Positions 35,071-46,721 of a stretch of 64,000 bases of DNA are shown here, piece by piece. Positions within the stretch are counted from its first letter, which is position 1, and every line of letters begins with the position of its first letter. Origin of the DNA: Plasmopara viticola (lineage: Eukaryota > Oomycota > Peronosporomycetes > Peronosporales > Peronosporaceae); the NCBI GenBank assembly GCA_001695595.3, contig MBPM02000041.1:372001-436000 (forward strand), given 5' to 3'. The notes beneath the pieces are model-generated. The model did not search any database and was not told the DNA's origin. It saw only the letters and a program-made list of their open reading frames with translations. Both the position numbers and the translations under genes were made by a program.

Positions 35071-35330
35071 GAAGGGACATCCGTACGCATAGAAAATGCA
35101 GCATAGTCGTCTACAGCCTAGAATGCACCGATATCAGTGTTGTCGAAAGCTCCGTGGCGTCTTCGACAATCAAAAAAAGTTCTCCAGGATCAGCAAAGCG
35201 TTTGTCGTGTCCATACACGATACGTGTTTATAAGTAGACATATCATCACATAGTAAGGTTCGCATAACAATTTTTTACTCAGCTACTCGTATACCTTTCG
35301 GAAAAGTTACCGGTTCGAAATTACGGGGTC
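35070..35330 (+). repeat. Duplication block C, left flank, copy 2 (partner 6380-6710)
   Basis: Same orientation as its partner; see shared blocks AAAATGCAGCATAGTCGTCT and GCGTTTGTCGTGTCCAT. The adjoining effector relic is in the opposite orientation to the relic beside the partner. Confidence 0.7.
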
Positions 35331-35455
35331 TGTAATAAATGTAGACATGAAATATTTTCATTAATATATGAATTAGTATTGTCATTCAAAGACACGGCGA
35401 CGGGGAATCGGCGCCCGAAGTACTACATTTCATTAAAAAAGAGGGTCTTATACTT

Positions 35456-36170
35456 CTACTGAACAAGTTGAGTAAGAAGAGCCTTCGCCTCTTCGCTTGT
35501 TGCCTCAACTACTAACGCCGCATTTACATCTAAATTCTTACCAATTGTGTTTTGCCAAGGGCATGGAATAGCGTCGACGTCAAAGTTTTGATAAAGTCTC
35601 CGCGTAACACTCCTTCGTGTAAACTTCCGAAAGCTTCGCGCTGAACTTGAAAAAGTAGTTTGAAGTAGTATGTTTCCATTTCTTCGAGAATTTAATTAAG
35701 TCAACATGGTGTTTTTATTAATACATTTGGTTTAGGATGGTGACAGTCTCTGCTAAAGCCAAAGTTTATAGCTGCTCACCGTCCATTTCTCAGCTGTAGG
35801 TAATTTTTCCACTTCCAACGCATCAGTAGTCGCTAAAAACCGGTATCTGCGGTGCTCGTAAAGTAGTATATTTCTAGAAAACCTTTTCAATGACTTATTT
35901 ACGTACAGAATATCGACCCTGTCAGCGTCAGCTTCACCGTGCATCAGCATGAACAAATCCTTGGACGGAAGTGTCCTATCTAACAACAAGATCGAAATGA
36001 GCTTTATCACTTGTTCATGGCTCGAGCTGAGATTGGTAGAGTACGGTAAAATTAGCATCTTGAGGTACGCTACGTCGGTCAATTCAATTTTCGTCGTCTG
36101 CTGTGTCAGTGGCTGCATTTGCAGCAATGACACTGGTCAGTAGTGCAATGCGTAAGTAGCATAGTCACAT
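35456..36170 (-). pseudogene. Destroyed LWY-type effector copy, minus strand
   Basis: Reading down from 36170 the start resembles the intact effectors, but the second codon is TGA (ATGTGACTATGCTACTTACG). The signal-peptide stretch CTATGCTACTTACGCATTGC is still plain. It then jumps to the third repeat: VAYLKMLILPYSTNLSSSHE, LLLDRTLPS and LMHGEADAD are readable within the frame 36133-35753. More frame breaks follow, ending at about 35456 in a stretch that matches the VEATSEKAKALLTQL end of effector 1. About 1.5 kb of the middle is missing. Confidence 0.85.
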
Positions 36171-36430
36171 GATGAAAACTTCACTCTTACGCGAGATTGC
36201 AAATGTATTTAGTACACTCAATGAGCAAAAAATTCTAAAGCAAAGCACGCTGTTTGAGTCGCGTCAGTCTAGTTCTTCCTCTTACAATATGTCAAAGTGT
36301 CAGTTGGCATACATTTCACATCTTTGCGATGCAAAGGCAGATGCAAAGATACTAAATTGATTGAATGGCAGCGGCAGCGCGAATTAAATGTGTAAAATAC
36401 CTAAGAGATAATATTTATAGGTTAGAAAAA
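36171..36430 (-). promoter_or_regulatory. Duplicated effector 5' region, minus-strand copy
   Basis: The reverse complement contains AATT.GCGCTGCCGCTGCCA, TTTGCATCGC, TGACATATTGTAAGAGGAAGAA and GCTCATTGAGTGTACT, in the order seen before the intact effectors. It shows that the inverted block includes the promoter. Confidence 0.5.
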
Positions 36431-36439
36431 TGGCCAGGC

Positions 36440-39400
36440 AAATATAGCTTTTATTTTATAGAAATCGTCAAATCTCTATAATATTTTAGAATTGTTGTGA
36501 TCCTCTACGTAAAAAGTGTTCAATTGCATTATTTGTCAGCACAAAGTCATCGACTTGTGTCTGACTTTATATTTGCTTGTCGTAATGTTGACATTTGTTC
36601 GTTTGTGCTCGCCGCATTTTTCTTCACTCGCTACAGATCAAGGCCAAGTCAAAGAATCTATTAGAAAGTCATGTGCGGTCGCGAGCTCTTCCAATGATTT
36701 GTTGCAACATACTGTACCTGTACTGCCATTAAAGTAGTGAATTGTTGATAGCACTGTCACCAAGTCTGATCATGTAAACGTAAGCGGCGCTTTTTTTTAT
36801 CCATATCGTTTCTGAAACACTTTTTATTCGTATTTAAATAAGTAAGACCGAAGGTTGCAGCACTTTCTTCGGAAGCAAAAAATGCAACTGTCTGAAATAA
36901 ATTTTACAATCTAAGAGGAGCACTCTAAGACCTAGAAACAAAAGATGTAATTAACACATTAGATAGACGACAGACTTGACTTTGGCGTGAAATGAACTTT
37001 ATTTGATAGACTACATCAGGCTCTGCTGTGGTTTGAGCATTCCAACTCGACACGACTTTGCAGGAAGACTTACGGCAATAGGACCTTTTGGAAATGTATA
37101 AGCTTGTATCCATCTAGCGAACGCTAGTTAGATGACCAGGCATTTAGCTATCTTAACAGAGTCATCACCCATAATCTGCGAAGGGAAACCCGGCGTACTG
37201 TCTCAGCGCTCCAAAAGAATGACAATACACTTAGTTGTGGCTCTTTTGCGTCTGTGCATATCTAGACCGATAGCAAGGACGGAAAAGCCTCGATTGAAAA
37301 AAGTTGCTGCAATGCTGCCTTACGTAAGCGATGTCGAGTAGTTTATTTCCACGATGCGATTGAGCGATTAATTGTAATTTGCTCAAGCCAAAAGTACGAC
37401 AAAGTCATAGAGCCAAAAGTGGTTTGGGAATTCTCGTAAAATAGTCGCGAAGAAAGTTTTAAAGTTAGTTGTCAGACGAGGCGCTAGCGGCAAGCGGGGC
37501 AAAATTGGTAAAGGAGAGGGAGTGTTAGCTGCGTTTATCAAATTGTGGAGCGAAATTAAATAAAGAGCTCTTGCGATGTCGAATATCCTTAAGGCTATCC
37601 TTCTTCTTGGCTTCTTACCCATCCTAATATTTTTGACTGATAAGATTTCTTGACTTTGAAAAATATAGGCCATCTAGACTTTGCTATTGATCTGAAATCA
37701 TGCTATCTCCTTCTCCAATTGTATGAACCGATGCATGTCTATCTTTATATTGCTGTTTTGTATGGCGTAACGGTTGTTACCGACAAGTGCCGGTGATGAC
37801 GGTTACGCATCATTACTCGTTGCAAGCTGCTAATCGATTCTCAACGAGTAATAATCCAAGTTGACAAAACGCTAAAATATGCACATTCCTGTTTCTTGCT
37901 CGGTCCATCAAGCGCTTCATCTCTGACTACATCACGATTGCGTACGTCATGCCGCTAATAAATATACGTTTTTGATTCAGCTGCCGATCGTGAAAGGAAT
38001 CTTTTCCTCGTTTAGACCAATTATAACCGAATAAACTTTGAATAACAACCTTTTTGTTATACTTATTTGCAACAAATGCATATCATAACGTTCTATTACT
38101 GCAACCCATATCCGCTTTGATAGTGAATGATAGGTCGCATATAAGCAGTTGAAGGTAAAGTGAACAGCACATCGATATCTTATTAAAGTTAGCAGGCATT
38201 TTGTTGTTGCATGGAGCTGAACTCTTTTGTATTAGAGTTGATATCTCGCTCACTAGAATGATGAAGATTCAACGGGTTTTCGTAGCTTATTCGATGCCAC
38301 AATGTGTGCTGAGTGGAATGGATCGCTGAAAGGAGCGAGTGGAGCTTAATTAAATTGCCTCAATAATTTCGTATGTCAGAACCCTCTATTCGCCTTCCGT
38401 GAAAGCCACAGCCTCGATCTCTGATGGCATCGTCTAAAGCGCCACTGATTGATCTATTTCACTGGCTACAGTTAGTACTATTATTAAAACTCTCTGTGAA
38501 CGTATTTTTTGTAGAGCCATTGCACTTGTCGCAGGCGCTCCTGAAACCTTTTTTTCAAGCTTGGTGGCGAGTATCGTCGGACTTTATATTTGATATTCCC
38601 ATGAGCTAAGTAGGCTATACAAAAGATTTTGTATGGAAAAATTGATCTAGCAAAATGCTTTAATTCAATTCACAGCTGCGATAGCTGCGACGCATACATT
38701 TGACGCTAACTTCTGACAGGACGATCTGTACAAAATGATTGCCTCGTGTCAAGCTCTCCTAATCATGACGGGCTTCCGGACGGACGCAACGTCATTTTCT
38801 ACCTCAAGTTAATTTCTTTCTTTAGCAAAATTTCTTTTGTAATGCTAAGCAAACGTCAATGAGTCAAATCACAACGGTCAACATCCACGTGCATCGAGCA
38901 AACTAATTATGGATAAAGCTTACCCGCACAAGACCTTACTTTTCAAGTAAACATATCAAGAAGCTTGCACTTACAGGCGTCAGTACCGACGTTCTCGGAG
39001 GCACCCATAGCTCTCCATATATTGGCACCAGATGAAGTAATATTCAACTCACTGACCTTTCCTTAGTTCATGACCGGAAACCAAGGCGTCATCGATTGCA
39101 GTTAGGGCCGACCGTGCTTTATAACTCTGGGGACCACGCAGCTACTTACGCGCCAACGTTTAGGCATGGCGAATCAAGCGGAAGTCAAAGCTTCCGCTGG
39201 TTCATTAATTAACCACCCAGATTTGCTTGCGACGTACTGCAGCTCGCTATGAAATAAAAATTTGAGCGGGAACGGTCATAAAAAGTTGGAATATCTGAGT
39301 TGGGTTCTTAATTCACAGAATTTAGATCTTGGCACGAGTAGACTTGCACAACCTACTTTAGAGATGCTTCGACAAAAAGTATGTGTATTAGGTGCGCTTA

Positions 39401-40750
39401 AATTCAAAAGCATTCACGTAATTTGCAGCGGGCTCCGCCGCGAACAGAGAACAGAGAACGTCGAATCGAAGTATATTGCGCGAAACTTTTTGAAGCGTAA
39501 GCATCGAAACCTTTCACGATTTGGATCCCACAGTTCGACAACATTTGAGCGCTTAAAAGCTTCTCCCTGTCAAGTTTCTAACAGAATCTCGATATAAATT
39601 TATTTTGTGCCCATCAATGATCTCTTCTTTGATGACCAAAGCTATAGATGAGATTATTGAGAGCCGTCGCGGGTCGGGTCATGTGTGAGGAATTTTCTCC
39701 TCACATTTGTGTTAAGACTATTGGTGAAAGAAAAGCCACGACACCAACTTAAACGACATTTTCTTAAACAAAAATTCAAAGCCATTTGAAGATGTAAGCC
39801 CCTTGTATGTTTAATTTATTTATGAACCAAGGGTGCGCTCCAGGCACGTATGGCTTAGTCGACTAATTCACACGAATCAAAGAAGAAATGATTTTGTCCG
39901 TAAAAGCTATTCAGCGCAGCTAAAGAAAGATATAAAGAATTTTAAATCTCTGATATTGCTTAAGCTCTCTTGGTATTCTGGTGCACCTGCGATACGCCGC
40001 AGCTTTGACGTTGTCCTCTGGCGTCACTTCTCGTGGAATTTTAATTTATTGCACGACAACGTGCTAAAAGAATGTCCACAAGCTATAAACGATTTCAATG
40101 AGATTTCTCGTTTTCAAAACAAACAAAATATCCTTATTTCTTCTCTTTTTTGGCTAGAAAAAAGTTACGATGCTCACATCTTCCTTAACTGAAAGATAAC
40201 GGATTATGAAGTGTCCGACTTTGTACGTAAGATTGATATTGACTTTGTTATCTGAGAGTATGGTTCCGTCCGAGTCTGTATTGCAATAGCGAATTTGCAA
40301 TGGTACTACTGCACGTCAACGGTAATTAGAGAGCTGAAGTTGAAGAAGAAGCTGATTAAGTAATTATAGTCATAATCGTTTTTAATATCACTTCGATCTA
40401 AAGATTGTATCGTGCTTTGTGACGACGAAAAAAGGTTAAATTTGTCTTTCATTTGTAGTCAGTTACCCTTGCAGGTTTTATTCGCAAATTCAGCCATCGA
40501 GCAGATTTGTTTCTCATAGTTTACTGCGCAGGGACTGAATTCTAAAAAAGATTTAAATCGAGAAGCATAAGGAATATTACAAGCGTATGTATGGCATCGT
40601 TGAGCTTATCTCTGATCGTATCAAGTCAAAGCTTCGGTCTCTATTGAGCGTGCTAGATCGACGTCCCCTCTTACGAAACCTTCAAATCGCTTAGATTTAA
40701 ATGATAATTATCGTCGGTGATTGAGCTCAGGGCTTCTTCCCTATTATCAT
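36440..40750 (+). repeat. Old duplication block C, copy 2 (partner 7700-12300)
   Basis: Collinear with 7700-12300 (landmarks given there). The copy is slightly shorter and equally broken. The ORFs at 39262-39597 and 39833-40192 are not conserved in the partner, so they are unlikely to be genes. The 10481-10523 hairpin is missing here. Confidence 0.75.
36516..36737 (+). CDS. Small ORF with hydrophobic N-terminus, copy next to the minus-strand effector relic
   Basis: A 73-codon frame, MFNCIICQHKVIDLCLTL with a hydrophobic run, then a basic/serine tail with GQVKESIRKS. It aligns in frame with the minus-strand ORF 30818-30585 (MSCIIRQEQIIDLRL; GQVKGSDRRS), which argues that the shared reading frame once coded. 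It is divergent from the effector relic, with 345 bases between the starts, as at the 31-kb locus. Function unknown. Confidence 0.35.
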   Translation: MFNCIICQHKVIDLCLTLYLLVVMLTFVRLCSPHFSSLATDQGQVKESIRKSCAVASSSNDLLQHTVPVLPLK

Positions 40751-41314
40751 TTCGAGCCAAATTTACCTTAACCTAATTTGGCCTTCAGGAATAAATTTGT
40801 CCTTGCAGTAATTTTCGCGTTGTTGGCTGCGACATTCCAAAATACTTCCCCTTTGCCTAAATAAGTTGGAGGCAATTCTGATAAGTTTCTGCTGCTTTCA
40901 GTCTTATAATCCAAGAAATAGAGCTTGCTAACTCTGCCAATTACATTTTCAAAGCGAATTTGCCTCTCCGATTCTGCTAATCACATAGCGACAGTCCTTA
41001 GGCTGTAAAACTACTGTCTCGAACGTAGTCTGCGTTTTCATGCACAGGCTGTATTTTCGTTGCTACAATGACCTAGCATGGTTGTGTTGAATTTTTGCTC
41101 ACTCATTTTTCGTCTGAGGCTGGTTGCTCTCTCTAAAAAAATTGTCCTGGGATATGTTCTGTGGCGACAAGAATGACCAAGAGGCGAGTTGTGTGCTTAC
41201 ACGTGGAAAGCACCTGATGCTTTGGTTACATCCTCTCGCTTTGACGAACATGCGATACTTCGCTCATATCATCCATATTCTTGTTCAATCTCAGGAAGAA
41301 ACCTTTGGGATTCT

Positions 41315-41473
41315 ACCACAATCTCAACGTCGATCCAGTACGTTTTAAATGAATCTGCTAAGAACTACCACAATCTCAACGTCGATCCAGTACGGATTTA
41401 ATTGAATCTGCTAAGAACTACCACAATCTCAACGTCGATCCAGTACGGATTTAAATGAATCTGCTAAGAATTA
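41315..41473 (+). repeat. Tandem repeat, three units of 52-53 bp
   Basis: Units start ACCACAATCTCAACGTCGAT at 41315, 41367 and 41420 and end with GAATCTGCTAAGAA. They are nearly identical; the first lacks one base in CAGTACG(G)ATTT. No spacers and no dyad, so this is a recent slippage duplication rather than an array of another type. Confidence 0.95.
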
Positions 41474-41606
41474 GAATGATGCCGACTTTAAGAGATGCGC
41501 CCGCTGTAAGACCTTCCTTCAGATGATTCTGGTTAATATGCTGCGCAAACATTGCATCTCTCTGGATTTTTGTATTTTAGATCAAGTCAATAACTCAGAT
41601 AGGCTA

Positions 41607-42899
41607 CACTGATGACCGCAATTAGTGCGGATTGAGATTTAGTGTGGATTGATAATTATTGCGGTCCACACTAATATATGTGCCGTGAATTTGGCGACTT
41701 GAGAGGTTGAGAAATAGTGCGGACTCCGCACGGACTTTACAGAATCCTAGACGACTACAGTACAGTAAATCGACTGGTCTAGACTGGTATTATGGTGTTT
41801 TGACCAGTGTCGAGGCGCTCAGCTCTCCATCGCCGATTATCGCTACTTTCGCACGTGCTGCCAGCGCTAATGTCCCAGCAGTCGATGACGATGACGAGAA
41901 ACTTGGTGATAACGAAGATGTTAAACGGAGGAAGAATAGGATGAAGATGAGAATCACGTGCAAGATGATTAGATCGCCAACAAGCGCAAGCGCAAGCTTC
42001 AACAGGTCGTATCGATATCGTTGCGGGTCACTGTAATCAATTGGATGATTACCGATGCAGACCAGAAAGGTGAACAAGGCTTAGTCCTTCGAGCGATCGC
42101 CAAGTTTCCCTCAGACTTCTGCGGAAACTACAAGGTATGTCGAGTTGTCTCCTTGAAAAAATGATATTAACATTGACACTAAATTCAGGCCAATCATACC
42201 AAAGCCACAAGGTGGTGGACAACTGTGGCGGCCACAACGCCAGTCCAAAATTACGCGATGTCCTCTTGAAGACCAACACCGAACTGCGCTACTTTTCACT
42301 GCGCGATCGATCTTGTTCAGCCTGCTGACTCTTTCGTCATCTCAAAAATCAAGGACGAATGGACCCGATTGTGGGATGCCGAGAAGATGCGCATGATCAA
42401 AAACGGCGATTGGTCAGACACCGTGCTTATGAACGGGTCGTGGTCTGGAAAGCTGAAGAACCCGGAAAAACGCTTCTTCTTGGAAATCGCCGCCAAAACT
42501 GTGCGCGCGGTGAACGGGATGTGCGACAGACGCTGCTTGACATACGCTCGTAAGGCCATGATACGTTGTGGCATGGCACTCGAAGTCGGTGGTCGATGGC
42601 ACGAATTGCAATTGACGCCGGAACTGCAACCAAATATCGCATCCACTACGATGGCACTCCCGTTCAGCCCCTGGGCTTTATATCGTGTAACCAATACATT
42701 TGGTACATAATGCGCTGTTTCGGTCACTATGAATCCGCACTAATTTTCGTATATAAAATTAGTGCGGTCCATACTATTTCTCCAAACCCATAATTAGTGC
42801 GGATTCAGTAATTGTGTGGTCCACCCTAATACGTGTGAGGGACCTAAAAAATGGGAGTCTGAGAAATAGTGTGGTCCGCACTAATTACGGTCATTGGTG
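41607..42899 (+). mobile_element. TIR DNA transposon, internally deleted (pogo-like), element 1
   Basis: The left end CACTGATGACCGCAATTAGT and the right end (reverse complement CACCAATGACCGTAATTAGT) form terminal inverted repeats flanked by TA at 41605-41606 and 42900-42901. Copies of the TTAGTGCGG word recur inside both ends. Inside are two joined parts of a transposase: an N-terminal half from about 41980 to 42170, then, from 42210, the stretch around the second catalytic aspartate. The first catalytic aspartate and everything near it are missing, so the element is non-autonomous. It is in the opposite orientation to element 2. Confidence 0.85.
41980..42712 (+). pseudogene. Transposase remains in element 1 (pogo/Tc1-like DDE)
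   Basis: Readable blocks are KRKRKLQQVVSISLRVTV with AIAKFPSDFCGNYK (HTH-type N-terminus), then VVDNCGGHNASPKLRDVLLK (second catalytic D), a DLVQPADSFVISKIKDEW block (third acidic position) and WDAEKMRMIKNGDW, then the 113-codon frame 42369-42710. Frameshifts occur at about 42290-42370. The block layout is that of pogo/CENP-B-like DDE transposases, which fits the TA target. Confidence 0.7.
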
Positions 42900-42901
42900 T
42901 A

Positions 42902-43480
42902 CTTATTTTTACAACAATTCGCTTGATTCGAAAAATTATCAGTTTAAATTTGGTTATTCTCCACAAAAGATTTTGACGTCGTCGTCTCGTCTACCTTCGT
43001 GGACTTCCATATCTGTTTTGAGCGTATATTCATCCAGGCTTTCTTCCAAAAGAGTGACATTTGTAACCGTTGCCAGAGCCGCTTGATTTACCTTCCTTTG
43101 GCCGGCCTTAATCAAACGTCGGAGTGCAAAACAACTTGATGCACCAGTCTACCAAGACTTAAAGTATTGCTTACAACCTCGTACAAATGCGTGTACAATT
43201 AGCAGCTTACTGCCACTGAACCCACTCCAAAAGCCGTCGATGTTGTCTTCACACAAAAAATAGGCTTTAAGTGGGGGCACCGACACAGATTCTAGAGCTA
43301 CTATATATTAGAAAGAAAGCGAATGAGCTTTAGGTCGAGTCAGAACGAAATTTCTCACAACGGTTGTGTCCTTAGATATAAGAACTCTGTTAACAATATG
43401 AAAAACGATTTCGAGAAACATTTTTTGTGTCAGTCTAATAGCAGTAAATGTTGTGCTTTGTCTCGAAAATCTTAGAGGAT
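42902..43480. other. No recognisable gene
   Basis: Short frames only on both strands; no repeat partner noticed. Confidence 0.3.
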
Positions 43481-43800
43481 TCGAAGGCGATGGCATATTT
43501 GATCGAAATGAGAACAAAATGTACTGCTCAAAATTCTTTATCATCACTGTATCTGAATGAAGGATCGACAGTCCTAATGCCAGAATCTTACTGGGGAATG
43601 ACCAACGCCATGTGAGTCCATTGATTACATTTTATGCGAAAAGGCTACGGATGAAATGCTACAGGAAACCTCGTTGAATGTTATGTTTACAAAATCGAAC
43701 GGAAAGCGGTGGCTAGCTCATGCCTACACTAAGCTGATCTATTTTAATGGAAAAGGACATTGGCTGGTGCCAGTATCAGAATGCTTTTTTTAGTTTCGAG
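43480..43800 (+). pseudogene. Third copy of the unidentified gene seen at 53813-54178
   Basis: TGAATGAAGGATCGACAGTCCTAATGCCAGA aligns with CTCGATAGAGGATCGACTTTTCTCATGCCAGA at about 53951; GAATGACCAACGCCATGTGAGTCCATTG with GACACCACCATGTGGGCTCATTG; and GCTACGGATGAAATGCT with TCAACGGATGGCATGTT. One frame near 43650-43790 reads LNVMFTKSNGKRWLAHAYTK and KGHWLVPVSECF, a well-folded looking fragment I cannot assign. A TGA replaces TGG at about 43610. Confidence 0.5.
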
Positions 43801-43925
43801 GAAAGCCTTCAACGGATGTCTCTTTGAGATAACTGAAGAGCCGAATCTAGATACGATGTTATTTGGCTTTGGCCAAAAAAGGTTGTGTTTGCTATTCTTT
43901 ACTTTATATCTATAGGGAACCGTTG

Positions 43926-44255
43926 CTTCGGAAAAGGTTGGGGTGACGCCCTCCTTCCAAGCGCGGGGGCTAAATGCTCGCGCGCTTCGGGCAGGTGCTC
44001 TTGGGCATCTGCAGGTCTTTAACGGGTCTCACCCTCGACGCGACGGTCTCCAGCACCAGGGCGCCACCTGGGCTCTTACCAAGTCAGAACTACACAAAAT
44101 AATGGAAGACCCTCACGGCCTCGGTGCTGGCTGCACTGCCCGCCGAACGAGACCCGACGTATGCGGACACCACTCTATGCCGTGGACTAGCCAGACTGAG
44201 CCTAGCACGTGCATAACTTGGCAACGCGATAACGTAATACAATACAATACATACT
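43926..44255 (+). mobile_element. GC-rich fragment with a TACAA-type tail, probable non-LTR or SINE 3' end
   Basis: This stretch of about 330 bases looks much richer in G and C than its surroundings and ends in TAATACAATACAATACATAC, a short simple repeat like the 3' tails of non-LTR retrotransposons. No pol III box B (GGTTCGA) is present. The 104-codon frame across it has no domain I know. It is probably a 5'-truncated LINE or an unrelated SINE; target duplications could not be fixed. Confidence 0.45.
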
Positions 44256-44512
44256 GAAGAGAAGGTACATTGAACAGTGCTCTTACGTCTAAATTGCGAC
44301 GGCGAATGAATTAGTAGAGAATTATAGTTTTAAATGAATCAATCTAGGTTGCGGTCTAATAATTTTTTTTTGGATCGTTCAATTTTCTGCCCGCCTACTC
44401 TATACGAGGTTTAGATACGTGCAACGAGACGTGGTCAACCCTGGGTAGATTGTAGTGTGTGTCACACTAAATGGCGATTTTACAATGGATCTTGAATATC
44501 AACAAGATAGTA

Positions 44513-46719
44513 CATCGATGACCGTAATCAGTGCGGACCACACTGTTTCTCAACCTCCCAGTTTTAGATCCCTCACACGTATTTGGGTGGACCACACTAC
44601 TACTGAATCCGCACTAATTATGGGCTTGGAGAAATAGTATAGACCGCACTAATTCTGAATACGGAGATTTAGTGCGGATTCATGGTGACCGAGAAAGCGC
44701 ATTAGGTGTTAAATGCGTTAGTTACACGATTCAAAGCCCAGGGGCTGAACGGGAGTGCCATCGTAGTGGATGCGATATTTGCCAATAATTTGATGCAGTT
44801 CCGGCGTCAATCGCGATTCGATTTATCGACCACCGCCATCAAGTGCCATGCCACAACGTATTATGGCCTTACGAGCGTATGTTAAGCCGCAACTGTCGCG
44901 CATCCCGTTCACCGCGCGCACAGTTTTGGCGGTAAGTTCCAAAAAACCGGATTCTTCAGCTTTCCAGACCACGATCCGCTCATACGCACGGTGTCTAACC
45001 AGTCGCCGTATTCGATCATGCGCATCTTCTCGGCATCCCACAATCGGGTCCGTTAATTCTTGATTTTTGAGATGACGAAAGAGTCAGCAGGCTGAAGAAG
45101 ATCGGTCGCGCAGGGTTTAAAATAGCGCATTTTAGTGCTGGTCTTCAAGAGAACATCGCGTAATTCTGGACTAGCGTTGTGGCCGCCACATTTGTCCACA
45201 TACATGACAGTCCTTCGGCCAGCACTATCTCCCTTGTATGCGCGTGGTTCGCCAAACCATTGAGGAAATAGCTATAATTATGTGTTATGGAATTCATAGA
45301 GAGTACTATGGTGCATGATGTATGAAACACAAACCTTTTTATCATTCCAGCCTTTAGGCTCAGAGCGGTAGGAAACACCAGAGACATCGTCTGGAACGTC
45401 ATTTACAGGGTATGATCGATTTGGATTCTGGAAGATCATCATGTATGCAATGACTCGCGCCCGCGATGTAGACCATCATGGTCATCCCGATACTACCCGA
45501 CACAACATCGGCGTCTTTGACCTCAGTATCACCACGAAAACCAAGTGTACGGCCGTTGTTGCAGTTGATCACGAAATTAGTGCAGTCCATGTTGCAAAGC
45601 AGGTCCTCGTTCAGGTCGCCTGATTCAAAACCCCGGCGTAACTCACCCGTATGGTACGCACCGTTTTTGCGGTATGGTCCTGCTTCGCGGCGCTGACCTG
45701 CAACTTCCCGGTCTTTGCACGATAGACTATGTCATGCACCTCCTATCGCAGCAAACAATTTCAATCAGTAAACGTTATGTAGGTACAAGTGTAATGATAC
45801 AACATACCATGAACTGCTTACCCATCGTGTCTTGATTCCGTCTTCGATAAATTTGTTGTCGACTGGATCAATGAAGTTGGAATCGCATACTGGTGCATCG
45901 TTCATGACAGTGTGAGCAAGCTGACCGATTAGGGCTGGAGAATACTTGACTCCAGCGGCCTCACGCCGCATAAATTCGGACAACAACTCGACGTATAGGT
46001 AGGAAACCATTCAGATCGGCGTCGTCCTCTGCCAGCAACACCCGTGAGGTTGACCGTCTATCGCACTGATGGCACGACTGCTGATATCGACTTTGGATTC
46101 GAACCGCCATATTCACCAACTTCATCGCGCATCTTCCACCACCTTGTCGCTTTGGTATGATTGGCCTGAATTTAGTGCCAATGCCAATATCATCGTTTCA
46201 AGAAGACAACTCGACATACTTTGTAATTTCCGCGGAACTCTGAGGGAAACTTGGCGATCGCTCAAAAGACTAATCCTTGTTCACCTTTCTGGTCTGCATC
46301 GGTAATCACCCGATTGATCACAGTGACCCGCAACGATATCAATACGACCTGTTAAAGCTTGCGCTTGCGCTTGTTGACGATCTAATCATCCTGCACGTGA
46401 TCTTTATCTTCATCCTTTTCTTCCTCCGCTTTGACATCTTCGTTATCACCAAGTTTTTCGTCATCGGCATCGACTGCTGGGACATTAGCGCCGGCAGCAC
46501 GTGCGAATACAGCGATAATCGGCGATGGAGAGCTGGCGCCTCTACACTGGTCAAGACCACCATAGCACCAGTCTAGACCAGTATGTTTACTATACTGTAG
46601 ACGTTTAGGATTCTGTAAAGTCCGTGCGGAGTTCGCACTATTTCTCAACCTCCCAAGTCGAATACATATATTAGTGTGGATCACACTAATTCTCAATGCA
46701 CTAATTGCGGTCATCAGTG
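44513..46719 (-). mobile_element. TIR DNA transposon (pogo-like), element 2, longer copy
   Basis: The ends, CATCGATGACCGTAATCAGT at left and (reverse complement) CACTGATGACCGCAATTAGT at right, are terminal inverted repeats between TA at 44511-44512 and 46720-46721. It is in opposite orientation to element 1, with which it shares both end regions. It keeps about 1 kb more of the transposase core. The matching empty site is at about 13530-13545. Confidence 0.85.
44720..46400 (-). pseudogene. Decayed pogo-like DDE transposase in element 2
   Basis: Read on the minus strand the blocks are: N-terminal HTH-type segment (about 46390-46080), a 246-base frame 46010-45765 (LSEFMRREAAGVKYSPAL), NMDCTNFVINCNNGRTLGF (first catalytic D, about 45590), DVPDDVSGVSYRSEPKGWND (about 45400), YVDKCGGHNASPELRDVLLK (second D, about 45205-45145), the DLLQPADSFVISKIK block (third acidic position, about 45090) and RLWDAEKMRMIEYGDW. 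At least four frame breaks are seen. A GTATGT...GATAG stretch (45743-45807) may be an intron. Confidence 0.75.
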
Positions 46720-46721
46720 TA

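Noticed and set aside
41315..41473. Possible CRISPR-like array
   Set aside because: The units are directly adjacent with no unique spacers, and the context is a eukaryote.
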